This document shows, one piece after another, positions 17,461-25,755 of a DNA stretch of 64,000 bases; position 1 is the stretch's first letter, and every line of letters starts with the position of its first letter. Origin of the DNA: Burkholderia diffusa. Its GTDB lineage: Bacteria > Pseudomonadota > Gammaproteobacteria > Burkholderiales > Burkholderiaceae. The stretch is taken from positions 1 to 64,000 of the forward strand of contig NZ_CABVPN010000021.1 of NCBI RefSeq assembly GCF_902499115.1, read 5' to 3'. The translations under genes and the position numbers were made by a program. Under the pieces are notes generated by a model. It worked only from the letters and a program-made list of their open reading frames with translations. It ran no database searches and had not been told where the DNA came from.

Positions 17461-18467
17461 CGTTGATGCTCGTCGAACTGGCGGTCATGCTGATCGTCAT
17501 CCTGATCGCCGCCGAACTCTTCACGAATGCGCTCGAACATCTCGGCGAGCGGCTGAAGATTTCGGAAGGTGTGACCGGCTCGCTGTTCGCCGCCGTCGGC
17601 ACCGCGCTTCCCGAAACGATGGTGCCGCTGCTCGCGCTCGCGGGCGGCACGTCGAACGCGGCCGTGAACGAGGAAATCGGCGTCGGCGCGATTCTCGGCG
17701 CGCCGCTGATGCTCGCGACGCTGACGACCTTCCTGATGACGATCGCCGTGATCCGCTCACGCGGACTGACCGGCACGATCGCGCCCGAGCGCACCGGCTT
17801 CGTGCGCGACCTGAACTACTTCATCGCCGCATTCGCACTCGCCACCATCGCGATGTTCGTTCCGCATCACGTGTGGGCGGTCCGTGCGCTGCTCGCCGCG
17901 ATGCTGGTCGGCATCTACGTGACGTACGTCCTGATGACGTTCCGCGCGTCGACGCAACTCGTCGATGCCGGGCACGGCACCGAGGCGCCGCACGCGATGT
18001 TCCTGTCGCGCGTCGGGCTGCCGACCAACCTGGCGACCATCGCGCTGCAACTCGCGCTCGGTGTCGCGCTGCTCGTCGGCGGGGCGAAGGGCTTCATTCA
18101 CGGCGTCGAGGGGGTGTCGCACCTGCTCGGCATCTCCGCGCTGCTGCTGTCGCTGATCATCGTGCCGATCGCGACGGAATTGCCGGAAAAGGTCAACAGC
18201 GTGCTGTGGATCCGCCGCAAGAAGGACACGCTCGCGTTCGGCAACATCACCGGCGCGATGGTGTTCCAGGGCACGCTGCTGCCGGCGATCGGCATCATGC
18301 TGACGCCGTGGGAACCGCGCCCCGAAGTGCTGACCGGCGTGATCATCACGCTCGCGGCGGCGGTGTGGCTGCGCGTCAATGCCCGCGCGCGCGGGCTCGC
18401 GATCTGGGCGTTGCTGGCAAACGGGGCCGGGTATGTCGGCTATCTGTTCGTGACGCTGACGCGCTGA
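17457..18467 (+). CDS. CaCA-family cation antiporter (sodium/calcium-exchanger type, probable Mn/Ca export)
   Basis: A 336-residue integral membrane protein with about ten transmembrane helices in two inverted halves. Each half carries an alpha-repeat with the ion-binding glutamate: GTALPETMVPLLALAGG in the first and VPIATELPEKVNSVLW in the second. The start at 17457 has a perfect GCGGAGG ribosome site. Control by the upstream manganese riboswitch argues that Mn(II) is at least one exported ion, although the family also includes Ca exchangers. The gene is monocistronic and converges on the glutathione transferase gene. Confidence 0.9.
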   Translation: MTLMLVELAVMLIVILIAAELFTNALEHLGERLKISEGVTGSLFAAVGTALPETMVPLLALAGGTSNAAVNEEIGVGAILGAPLMLATLTTFLMTIAVIRSRGLTGTIAPERTGFVRDLNYFIAAFALATIAMFVPHHVWAVRALLAAMLVGIYVTYVLMTFRASTQLVDAGHGTEAPHAMFLSRVGLPTNLATIALQLALGVALLVGGAKGFIHGVEGVSHLLGISALLLSLIIVPIATELPEKVNSVLWIRRKKDTLAFGNITGAMVFQGTLLPAIGIMLTPWEPRPEVLTGVIITLAAAVWLRVNARARGLAIWALLANGAGYVGYLFVTLTR

Positions 18468-18485
18468 ACGCGCGACGCGCTTCAA

Positions 18486-19124
18486 TCACGACACATCGGG
18501 CCGGGCGTCGGCCTGCAGCACCTGCTGCACGGCCGGCCGCGCGCGCACCCGCTCGTACCACGCGCGCAGGTTCGTGTACCGGCTCAAGTCGATGTCGGCG
18601 TTGTACACCGAACGCATCCAGTCAGCCTTGCCCCAACCCGTCAGCGCGAACAGGTACGCATCGCCGATCGTGAACGTGTCGCCCGTGATGAAGGTCTTGC
18701 CGTAGAGCTGGCGGTCGATCCATGCGAAGCGGCTGTCGAGCTTCTGCCGCGCCGGGTCGACGTATTTCCCCGCCTGCACCGCGTACAGCAGCGGGATGAA
18801 GCCCTTGTGGATCTCGGTGCCGAGAAAGTTCAGCCATTCCATCAGCCGGTAGCGCGCGAGGGTGCCGTACGCGGGTGCGAGCCCCGCGTCGGGGCGCAGG
18901 TCGGCGAGATACTGCGCGATCACCGGTCCTTCGCGCAGCATCGTGCCGTCGTCGAGTTCGAGCAGCGGCACGTAGCCGAGTTCGTTGACGTCGTAATAAT
19001 CGCGACCGTCTTCGATCCGGTGCTTGCGCGCGTCGACCGTGACGATCTTCGCGTCGATGCCCGCTTCGCGCAGCACGATGCGAATCGCCTGCGAGCAGCT
19101 GCCGGGAGCGTGATAGAGCTTCAT
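18486..19124 (-). CDS. gst: Glutathione S-transferase (beta class-like)
   Basis: A 212-residue cytosolic enzyme. The N-terminal thioredoxin-like domain opens MKLYHAPGSCSQAIRIVL, with the beta-class cysteine at residue 10 and the cis-proline context YVPLLELDDGTML. The all-helical C-terminal domain includes FITGDTFTIGDAYLFALTGW. It conjugates or reduces electrophiles with glutathione. The start at 19124 begins the recognised domain; upstream codons in the frame do not. The divergent HxlR gene is the probable regulator. Confidence 0.92.
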   Translation of the reverse strand: MKLYHAPGSCSQAIRIVLREAGIDAKIVTVDARKHRIEDGRDYYDVNELGYVPLLELDDGTMLREGPVIAQYLADLRPDAGLAPAYGTLARYRLMEWLNFLGTEIHKGFIPLLYAVQAGKYVDPARQKLDSRFAWIDRQLYGKTFITGDTFTIGDAYLFALTGWGKADWMRSVYNADIDLSRYTNLRAWYERVRARPAVQQVLQADARPDVS

Positions 19125-19261
19125 GTGTTTCCTTGGTTGGGTGGTTCGACTCTCGATTCGCCGCGACGCGGGCGCTAATATCTCGCATCGGCGCAGCGCT
19201 GAGAAGAAGGCAGTCGTTTGTGCCGTAGTCACAAAAAAGTTACCTACCGGGGTTCAGCAGG

Positions 19262-19618
19262 ATGAAAACGAGTGCGACAGGATGTTCCGTGGAAGAAGCG
19301 ATGCGCCTGCTCGGCGGCCGCTGGCGGCTGCTGCTCGTGTCGTATCTGCTCGACGGGCCGAAGCGCTTCGGCGACCTGCGCCGCGACATGCCGGGCATCT
19401 CGCAGCGCATGCTGACGCTCGATCTGCGCGCGCTCGAGGACGCCGGCTTCGTGCGGCGCACCGTGTATCCGGAAGTGCCGGTGCGCGTCGAGTACGATCT
19501 GACCGCGGACGGTGACCGGCTGCGGCCCGTCGTCGACGTCATGCGCGAGTTCGGGTTGTGGCTGAAGGCGCGCGATGCGCACTGCGAGGTTGAAGCGGAA
19601 GCCGCGCTGCCCCGATAA
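19262..19618 (+). CDS. HxlR-family transcriptional regulator
   Basis: A 118-residue winged-helix protein with the HxlR core: LLGGRWRLLLVSYLLDGPKRFGDLRR, GISQRMLTLDLRALEDAGFVRR and VEYDLTADGDRLRPVV. A cysteine at residue 8 (ATGCSV) lies where redox- or electrophile-sensing members have their sensor cysteine. The gene is transcribed away from the glutathione transferase across about 137 bases, so it probably regulates that gene. Confidence 0.9.
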   Translation: MKTSATGCSVEEAMRLLGGRWRLLLVSYLLDGPKRFGDLRRDMPGISQRMLTLDLRALEDAGFVRRTVYPEVPVRVEYDLTADGDRLRPVVDVMREFGLWLKARDAHCEVEAEAALPR

Positions 19619-19639
19619 CCCCTCATCGAGAGAAACATC

Positions 19640-20008
19640 ATGGAACTACATGCCACCGTCGGCGCGGCAACGTCCGACATCGACGACGACGAAAGTTGCG
19701 CGAACATCTATTGCCACGACGCGGCGCAGAACTATTGCTTCTCGCTGCTGCGCTTTCCGGACGAAACGTCGATCGAGGTGATGGTGCTCGACCAGCTTAC
19801 CGCGCACGTGAAGGATCTGACGGTGCGCCTCACGGGCGACACGATCGAAGTCGAGCTCGATGAGCGCACCGCCGCGCGTCTCGACGGCAACACGCATTAC
19901 GTGATTCATCTCGCGCCCGGCGAGCACGATCCGGTCGTGCTGCGTGCCGCGCTCAAGGAAATCTTCGACGGCAAGAGCGGATATCGCGACGACAGCGCAA
20001 GCACGTAA
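19640..20008 (+). CDS. Hypothetical acidic protein
   Basis: A 122-residue acidic protein without signal peptide or membrane segment, opening MELHATVGAATSDIDDDESC and with alternating strand-like segments (SIEVMVLDQLTAHVKDLTVRL, HYVIHLAP). Its codon use is normal for the window. I do not recognise the family; size and composition recall small immunity-type proteins, but nothing in the neighbourhood supports that. It lies 21 bases after the HxlR gene and may share its transcript. Confidence 0.7.
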   Translation: MELHATVGAATSDIDDDESCANIYCHDAAQNYCFSLLRFPDETSIEVMVLDQLTAHVKDLTVRLTGDTIEVELDERTAARLDGNTHYVIHLAPGEHDPVVLRAALKEIFDGKSGYRDDSAST

Positions 20009-20057
20009 CCCGCCCTGCCCGGCACGCGTTCAAATCTCAAGCGTTCGCGCTTCGCCC

Positions 20058-20432
20058 ATGACGCGTGCTGCGCGATTCCAACCGCTTCTCCTGCGCTGCG
20101 CGCTGCTGGTCGCGGGCTGCGCATCGATAGCCGCCGCGCATGTGGCCAGGATCTCGACCTGCATCATCGGCGCGAACTACGTCACGTCGACGGGATGGGT
20201 GATCGCGTTTATGACGATCGCGTTCTTCAGCAACGGCTTCGCATCGATCACATGGCCGCTCGTGTTCAACCTCACCGGCAATCTGGTCGCAATCGCGACG
20301 CCGATCGTGATCGGGCTGCTCGTCGACGGCGCGGACTTCTCGCGCGCGATCACCTACATCGCCGCGATGGCGCTCGAGGGCAGCCTGTCGTACGGGCTGC
20401 TGGTCGGCAAGGTCGAACGCATCGATGCCTGA
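20058..20432 (+). pseudogene. Remnant of an MFS transporter (anion:cation symporter type)
   Basis: This 124-codon frame reads as the last third of a 12-helix MFS permease: GANYVTSTGWVIAFMTIAFF, SNGFASITWPLVFNLTGNL and IATPIVIGLLVDGADFSRAI match the final helices of ACS-type sugar-acid or tartrate permeases. The first two thirds are missing. Between SITW and VFNLTGNL about 15-20 residues usually present (the APKRLIGLTGG-like loop) are absent. It is therefore truncated and internally deleted and unlikely to work. A short frame start at 20058 may be incidental. Confidence 0.7.
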
Positions 20433-20444
20433 GCAGGTGCCGCG

Positions 20445-21365
20445 CTACGCGGCCAGCGCGACCGCCTTGATGTTGAACGCGCGCAGCAAATCCTCGCAGA
20501 ACGCGTCGACGATCGGCCTGTCGCTCGCGCTGCGCTTCATCGCGAGATGCAGCGGCACGTCGAAGCTGAGCGTCGCGCGGCCGATGGCCTTCACGAGCCC
20601 GCGCTGCTCGAACGGCTCCGCGTAATGCGCGGGCAGATAGCCGAGATGGCCGCCCGACAGAATCAGGATCGTCGCGGCCTCGATGCTGTCCGCGCTCGCG
20701 GTCACGCGCCGCTCGGGCAGCGGATACTGCTCCTCCGGCACCGGATAAGTGCGCCATACCCAGTCGTGCGCCTGCAGGTCGTCGGCCGACACCGGCCATG
20801 ACGCATGAAACAGCGGATGGCCGCGCCCGCAGTAGATCACCTGTTCCTCGGTAAACAACGGCGTGTAGTCGAGCCCCGGCACGCGGTGCCAGAAATACCC
20901 GATCGCGAGATCGAGCTGGTTGTTGACGAGACTTTCCTCGAGTTCCTGCGGCGACGCGACCTTCATCGAAAACGTGACGGCCTGGTCGCGCTTGCGGAAC
21001 GCGCCGATGGCATCGGCCAGGCGCGCGTTTTCGACGAGCGGCGCCTGCCCGATCAGGCCGATCGACAGCGTGCCGACCAGCTTGCGGTCGATGTCGCGCA
21101 CACGCGCGACGAACTCGGACGTCGCCGCGACGAGCGTACGTGCCGTGGCCGCGAAGCGTTCACCCTTCGACGTCAGCCGAAAGCCGCCGCGGCCGCGATC
21201 GCACAGCTTGAAACCGACGCGCGCTTCCAGCGCAGACAGCTGCGTGCTGATCGTCGACTGCCGCACGCCGAGCGATGCCTCGGCCGCCGTGATGCCGCGT
21301 GCGTCGACGACGGCGAGAAAGACCCGGATGAGCCGGAGATCGAGATCGGTGGTATTCGAAAACAT
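20445..21365 (-). CDS. LysR-family transcriptional regulator
   Basis: A 306-residue regulator. The N-terminal winged helix has LRLIRVFLAVVDARGITAAE and RQSTISTQLSALEARVGFKL; the C-terminal two-lobed sensor includes GTLSIGLIGQAPLVENARL and GGHLGYLPAHYAEPF. The start at 21365 removes 59 upstream codons that do not belong to the family. It lies 137 bases downstream of the FAD amine oxidase gene on the same strand, a tandem rather than divergent layout, and may regulate that catabolic unit. Confidence 0.9.
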   Translation of the reverse strand: MFSNTTDLDLRLIRVFLAVVDARGITAAEASLGVRQSTISTQLSALEARVGFKLCDRGRGGFRLTSKGERFAATARTLVAATSEFVARVRDIDRKLVGTLSIGLIGQAPLVENARLADAIGAFRKRDQAVTFSMKVASPQELEESLVNNQLDLAIGYFWHRVPGLDYTPLFTEEQVIYCGRGHPLFHASWPVSADDLQAHDWVWRTYPVPEEQYPLPERRVTASADSIEAATILILSGGHLGYLPAHYAEPFEQRGLVKAIGRATLSFDVPLHLAMKRSASDRPIVDAFCEDLLRAFNIKAVALAA

Positions 21366-21502
21366 GCTTCGAGCCGCTGCGCCTGAGCGCGTTGTCGGGC
21401 CGGCGCGATACCGGCCGTCTTTGCCGATGAACCTTGCCGGACGCGTGCCGCCATCGGCAACGGCACGCGCCATACGCGTCGCTCGCGGACATCGCGCGTC
21501 GC

Positions 21503-22963
21503 CTACATCGGGAAGCCCATCGCCTTGATCCCGTTTATCCACGCGCGCTTCCAGCCGCCTTCGGCATCCGCGCCGTCAAACGCATGGAACGTGATCTTCG
21601 CGGCGACCCAGCGCATCGGCTCGGGCGGGATGTAGCTCGGGCTCTGGTTCGCAATGTCGAGCTTGCGTTCCGGGCTGTCGCGATCGAACAGGATGTTCAG
21701 CCCCATGAACGCGCCGAACCGGCTCGCCGCGACGCCGAAACCCGTGTAGCCGGCGACGAACACGGCCTTGTCGCCCAGATAGCGCTTCGCGAACACCGAG
21801 CCGCGCGAGCAGTAGTCGATCGGGCCGCCCCACGCGTGCGAGAAGCGCACGTCGGCGAGCTGCGGGAACGTGCGGTAGAACGCCTCCGCGAGCCGGTAGT
21901 AGGTTTCGCGCTCGCCGTCCTGGTGCGGCTCGGGATCGCCGTCGAAGTGATAGCTGACCAGCCCGCCGAAGATGATGTTGTTGTTCTTCGTCAGCCGGAA
22001 ATAGTTCAGCTGTGTGCGCGTGTCGTACACGCCCTGGCGATTCTTCCAGCCGATGCGCGCGAGCTGTTCGTCGGTGAGCGGCTCGGTCGCGAGCACGTGG
22101 TCGCGCACCTGCATCACCCGGCGGTTGATGTCGGGAATGCCGACCTTCGCCGTGCCGCTGCCGAACACGACGCGCGGCGCGCGCACGCTGCCCTTCGGCG
22201 TCTTCACGTACACCGTGCCGCCTTCGTCGGTCACCTTCGTGAGCGGCGTGTGTTCGTACAGCTTCACGCCGAGCGACAGCGCCGCGCGCTTGAGCCCCCA
22301 CGCGAGCTTCGCCGGATGCACGATGCCGCTGCGGTTGCGCGACCACAGTGCGCCCGCGAACAGCGGCGAGTTCAACTGTTCGAGCGTTTCGTCGCGATTC
22401 AGCAGCACGACGTCGTGTCCGTATTCGCGATGCAGATCGTAGTCGCCCTTCAAGTGCGCGAGGTGCTCGGGGTCGACCGCCACCGTCATCTCGCCGTTCC
22501 ACTCGATGTCGGCGTCGATGTCGTAGCGCTTCAGCGTTTCCTCGAAGCCGTCGAGGTTGCGATGGCCGAAAGCCTCGAGCTGCGCGATGTCGTTCGGGAA
22601 CACGCGCACCGCGTTCGGCAGCCCGTGCATCACCGACGTCGAGATGATCCCGCCCGCGCGGCCCGATGCGCCGTGCGCGACCTTGCCGGCCTCGATCAGC
22701 ACCACGTTCAGCTGCGGCATCTGCTCCTTCGCCTGCACGGCCGCCCACAGCCCCGTGAAGCCGCCGCCGACGATCAGCAGGTCGGCCGTCGCGTCGCCGA
22801 CGAGCTCCGGCTCGGTGGCCGGTGCGGCCGGGTTGTCGAGCCAGTACGGGAACAGCTTCGTATTCGCGAGCGCCTCGGCGGCGCCCAGTGCGACCGGTGC
22901 GCGACGCGCGGCGTGTGCGTGCGCCGGTGCGGCCCGTGTTGCTTCGTTGACTTCCATTTCCAT
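21503..22963 (-). CDS. FAD-dependent amine oxidoreductase (DAO family, gamma-glutamylputrescine-oxidase type)
   Basis: A 486-residue flavoenzyme. ADLLIVGGGFTGLWAAVQAK is the FAD-binding Rossmann motif near residue 65, followed by HGASGRAGGIISTS, and the DAO domain closes with HAWGGPIDYCSRGSV and FVAGYTGFGVAASRFGA. The layout matches PuuB/OrdL-type oxidases that deaminate amines or glutamylated polyamines. ATGs at 22975, 22963 and 22957 are all possible starts; I took the middle one. The cupin gene upstream, with guanidinobutyrase and aldehyde dehydrogenase beyond, suggests polyamine or guanidine breakdown. Confidence 0.85.
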   Translation of the reverse strand: MEMEVNEATRAAPAHAHAARRAPVALGAAEALANTKLFPYWLDNPAAPATEPELVGDATADLLIVGGGFTGLWAAVQAKEQMPQLNVVLIEAGKVAHGASGRAGGIISTSVMHGLPNAVRVFPNDIAQLEAFGHRNLDGFEETLKRYDIDADIEWNGEMTVAVDPEHLAHLKGDYDLHREYGHDVVLLNRDETLEQLNSPLFAGALWSRNRSGIVHPAKLAWGLKRAALSLGVKLYEHTPLTKVTDEGGTVYVKTPKGSVRAPRVVFGSGTAKVGIPDINRRVMQVRDHVLATEPLTDEQLARIGWKNRQGVYDTRTQLNYFRLTKNNNIIFGGLVSYHFDGDPEPHQDGERETYYRLAEAFYRTFPQLADVRFSHAWGGPIDYCSRGSVFAKRYLGDKAVFVAGYTGFGVAASRFGAFMGLNILFDRDSPERKLDIANQSPSYIPPEPMRWVAAKITFHAFDGADAEGGWKRAWINGIKAMGFPM

Positions 22964-23185
22964 GATCCCAGCCATTCCACGTGATCGCAGCCCGCACGGG
23001 TCGAGCGTGCGCGGCGTGCCGCATTCGCCGATTTCGCCGATGGCGACTTGCGGCGCACGCACCGCAAGTCGCAATATGTCCTGTCGGCAAAAGCGCGACG
23101 GACTTCGCTTGCGGTCGATCGAAAACGCAACCGCCGGCGGGCCCGCGTCAATCCGACGACGACACCCCGGCGGCGGTCGCTCACA

Positions 23186-23530
23186 TCACGACTTCTCGAG
23201 CAGCACGTAGAACTTCTTCGCGTCCTCGATCGTCTCCCAGCGGCCCGCGAAACCGGCCGGCAGCAGGTACCCCTGGCCCGGCGTGAATTCCTTCCGGTTG
23301 CCTTCCACGTCGGTCAGCGCGATCCGGCCCTCGACGAGCCACACCGCCTCGTCCGCCGCCGTTTCCGGAAACTCCACCGAGCCGACCTTGCCTTCCCACC
23401 AGCCGATGAGGTAGCTGCCGCTCTTGCCTTCGGCCGCGCGCCAGTCGCTTTCGTCCATCCCGAAGTCGAGCTTCGTGAATTCGCCAATGCCTGCGCCGAG
23501 CGGCAGGATGTCCTTGATCAGTTTGGTCAT
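23186..23530 (-). CDS. Cupin-domain protein (DUF861-like)
   Basis: A 114-residue single-domain cupin. The segments SYLIGWWEGKVGSVEFPETAADEAVWLVEGRI (seen in pieces) and FTPGQGYLLPAGFAGRWETIE correspond to the two beta-barrel motifs. Short cupins of this kind accompany amine oxidases in polyamine-type gene sets; the exact reaction or binding role is unknown. It lies about 220 bases upstream of the FAD oxidase gene on the same strand. Confidence 0.8.
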   Translation of the reverse strand: MTKLIKDILPLGAGIGEFTKLDFGMDESDWRAAEGKSGSYLIGWWEGKVGSVEFPETAADEAVWLVEGRIALTDVEGNRKEFTPGQGYLLPAGFAGRWETIEDAKKFYVLLEKS

Positions 23531-23594
23531 CTGAATCTTTCGTCTCTGGATTGAAAAGCAGAGACAAAGTTACTCATTTACACTGCCCCGGTAT

Positions 23595-23611
23595 GCCCCC
23601 CTTCGGGGGGG
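23595..23611. promoter_or_regulatory. GC-only hairpin between the divergent cupin and LuxR genes
   Basis: Six C at 23596-23601 and seven G at 23605-23611 flank TTC, a very stable small stem-loop in the 196-base divergent promoter region. Its role is unknown; it could block transcription read-through in either direction. Confidence 0.35.
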
Positions 23612-23726
23612 ACAAGTCGCGTTTTCCGGGGTGCGCCAGGTCGCAGGACGCCATACCGCATTTCCCCCTAATGACGTTTCGGACTTCGGACGCTAAAATC
23701 GCGGCCGCTTTTCACCGGGGAACCGC

Positions 23727-24617
23727 ATGCTGCTCAACGTGAACCCCTCAGACCGCGACACCGACCGCTTCGTCGTGCCGTTCAAGGCGCTGGGCGAGCT
23801 GATCGAGACGGTCGGCACGCCGCACTTCGTGCCGCGTCTCACGCAATTGCTGAACGACGTGGTACCGCTCGACGTGGCGCACGTCGAACGTTCGCGCGTC
23901 GACGGCACGATGCCCACCGGCTACCGCTGCGAATGGATCGGCAGCAGCGGCATCGGCACCGCGACTGCCGCGATCTCCGACGTGATGACGCTCTACTACG
24001 AGCGCTTTCTCGACAGCGACCCGCTGTTCGCGGGGCTGCGCGGCAAGACGGGCACGATGCTGGTCGTGCGCGATATCGCGGCGATCCCGCCCGGCGAATT
24101 CCGCCAGCGGCTGTTCGACGACGTGCGTATCGGCCACGAATGCGTGCTCGCGCGCGGCACCCGCTACGCGCAGCATTCGATCGCGCTGGAACGCGGCCGT
24201 GACCGCCCGCCGTTCACGCTCGCCGAGATGAACCGCTTTCGCAACGTCAGCGATGTGCTGTTCCCGCTGCTCGAGCTGCACGCGTCGACTACCGCCGCGC
24301 GGCGCGTCGCGCACCCGACACCCGAAGTGCATCCGCTCGCGCAGTTCGATGCGCGGATCGCGACCGACGGCGTGAAGCTGTCGAAGCGCGAATACGAAAC
24401 CTGCAAGCATCTGATCTCCGGCAAGACCGTGCCGGAAACCGCCGACATCCTCGGCGTGCGGGTCGCGTCGGCCGAGTCGTACGTGAAGCGCGCGTTCGCG
24501 AAGCTCGGCGTGCGCACGAAACGCGAGCTTGCTGCATGGGGCTCGGCCGCGCCGGCGTTTCGTGCGGCCGCGGCCCACGACGGCGACGGCGCGCCGCCGC
24601 CCGCGATCGCGCGCTGA
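23727..24617 (+). CDS. LuxR-family transcriptional regulator (non-quorum type)
   Basis: A 296-residue protein with a C-terminal LuxR helix-turn-helix: LSKREYETCKHLISGKTVPE, then ILGVRVASAESYVKRAFAKLGVRTKRELAAW. The N-terminal about 190 residues do not show the Trp/Tyr/Asp pattern of an acyl-homoserine-lactone domain and no synthase gene is near. Its position between the amine oxidase/cupin pair and guanidinobutyrase makes it the likely local activator. The start ATG at 23727 follows CGGGGAACCGC. Confidence 0.85.
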   Translation: MLLNVNPSDRDTDRFVVPFKALGELIETVGTPHFVPRLTQLLNDVVPLDVAHVERSRVDGTMPTGYRCEWIGSSGIGTATAAISDVMTLYYERFLDSDPLFAGLRGKTGTMLVVRDIAAIPPGEFRQRLFDDVRIGHECVLARGTRYAQHSIALERGRDRPPFTLAEMNRFRNVSDVLFPLLELHASTTAARRVAHPTPEVHPLAQFDARIATDGVKLSKREYETCKHLISGKTVPETADILGVRVASAESYVKRAFAKLGVRTKRELAAWGSAAPAFRAAAAHDGDGAPPPAIAR

Positions 24618-24782
24618 TCCGGTCCGACGTCGACCGTCCGCCGACGGTCACGCCGCGTCGATGCGGCGGCGCCACTCGCATCGAGCGCCGTCGATGTAAA
24701 CGTTGCGACTTCAAGATCTTCGCGTGCGCGTTCTCCTCTACCATCGGCCGATCGCTTTTCACCAGAAAGAGGAGACGGCCCG

Positions 24783-25733
24783 ATGCAACGCGAACTGAAC
24801 CAACCCATGGGCGGCAACGAGATGCCGCGCTTTGGCGGCATCGCCACGATGATGCGCCTGCCGCAGGCCGACACGACCGACGGCCTCGACGTGTGCTTCG
24901 TCGGCGTGCCGCTGGACCTCGGCACGTCGAATCGCTCGGGTTCGCGCTTCGGCCCGCGCCAGATCCGCACCGAATCCGTGCTGCTTCGCCCGTACAACAT
25001 GGCCACGCGCGCGGCACCGTTCGATTCGCTGCAGGTCGCCGACATCGGCGACGTCGCGACCAATCCGTACGACCTGAAGGATTCGGTGCGCCGCATCGAG
25101 CAAGCGTATGACGAGATCGTCGCGAACGGCTGCCGGCCGATCACGCTCGGCGGCGACCACACGATCGCATGGCCGATCCTGCGCGCGCTGCACAAGAAGT
25201 ACGGCAAGGTCGCCGTGGTGCACGTCGACGCGCACGCGGACGTGAACGACACGATGTTCGGCGAGAAGATCGCGCACGGCACGCCGTTCCGCCGCGCGGT
25301 GGAGGACGGCCTGCTGCAATGCGACAAGGTCACGCAGATCGGCTTGCGCGGCACCGGCTACCACGCGGACGATTTCGACTGGTGCCGCCAGCAGGGCTTC
25401 ACGGTCGTGCAGGCGGAGGCATGCTGGAACACGTCGCTCGCGCCGCTGATGACGCAGGTGCGCGAACGCATCGGCGACACGCCGGTCTATCTCAGCTTCG
25501 ACATCGACGGTCTCGATCCGTCGTTCGCACCCGGCACCGGCACGCCGGAAATCGGCGGGCTGTCGGTGCAGCAGGGTCTCGAGATCATTCGCGGGATGAA
25601 GGGGCTGAACATCGTCGGCGCGGATCTCGTCGAAGTGTCGCCGCCGTATGATCCGACCGGCACCACCGCGCTCGTCGGCGCGAACCTCGCGTTCGAGATG
25701 CTCTGCGTGATGCCGGGCGTCGCCTGCCGCTAA
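24783..25733 (+). CDS. gbuA: Guanidinobutyrase/agmatinase (ureohydrolase family)
   Basis: A 316-residue Mn-dependent ureohydrolase releasing urea from a guanidino compound. Metal-binding motifs are GGDHTIAWP, VDAHADVND and SFDIDGLDPSFAPGTGTPE. The N-terminus (LNQPMGGNEMPRFGGIATM) and overall length match Pseudomonas GbuA, the 4-guanidinobutyrase, more closely than E. coli SpeB, so 4-guanidinobutyrate is the favoured substrate; agmatine remains possible. A GAGGAG ribosome site precedes the ATG. The aldehyde dehydrogenase gene follows after 22 bases in the same operon. Confidence 0.85.
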   Translation: MQRELNQPMGGNEMPRFGGIATMMRLPQADTTDGLDVCFVGVPLDLGTSNRSGSRFGPRQIRTESVLLRPYNMATRAAPFDSLQVADIGDVATNPYDLKDSVRRIEQAYDEIVANGCRPITLGGDHTIAWPILRALHKKYGKVAVVHVDAHADVNDTMFGEKIAHGTPFRRAVEDGLLQCDKVTQIGLRGTGYHADDFDWCRQQGFTVVQAEACWNTSLAPLMTQVRERIGDTPVYLSFDIDGLDPSFAPGTGTPEIGGLSVQQGLEIIRGMKGLNIVGADLVEVSPPYDPTGTTALVGANLAFEMLCVMPGVACR

Positions 25734-25755
25734 CCCGATCGACAGGAAAACGTTC

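Noticed and set aside
23727..24617. Quorum-sensing LuxR receptor
   Set aside because: No autoinducer-domain pattern and no synthase gene nearby; only the helix-turn-helix is LuxR-type.
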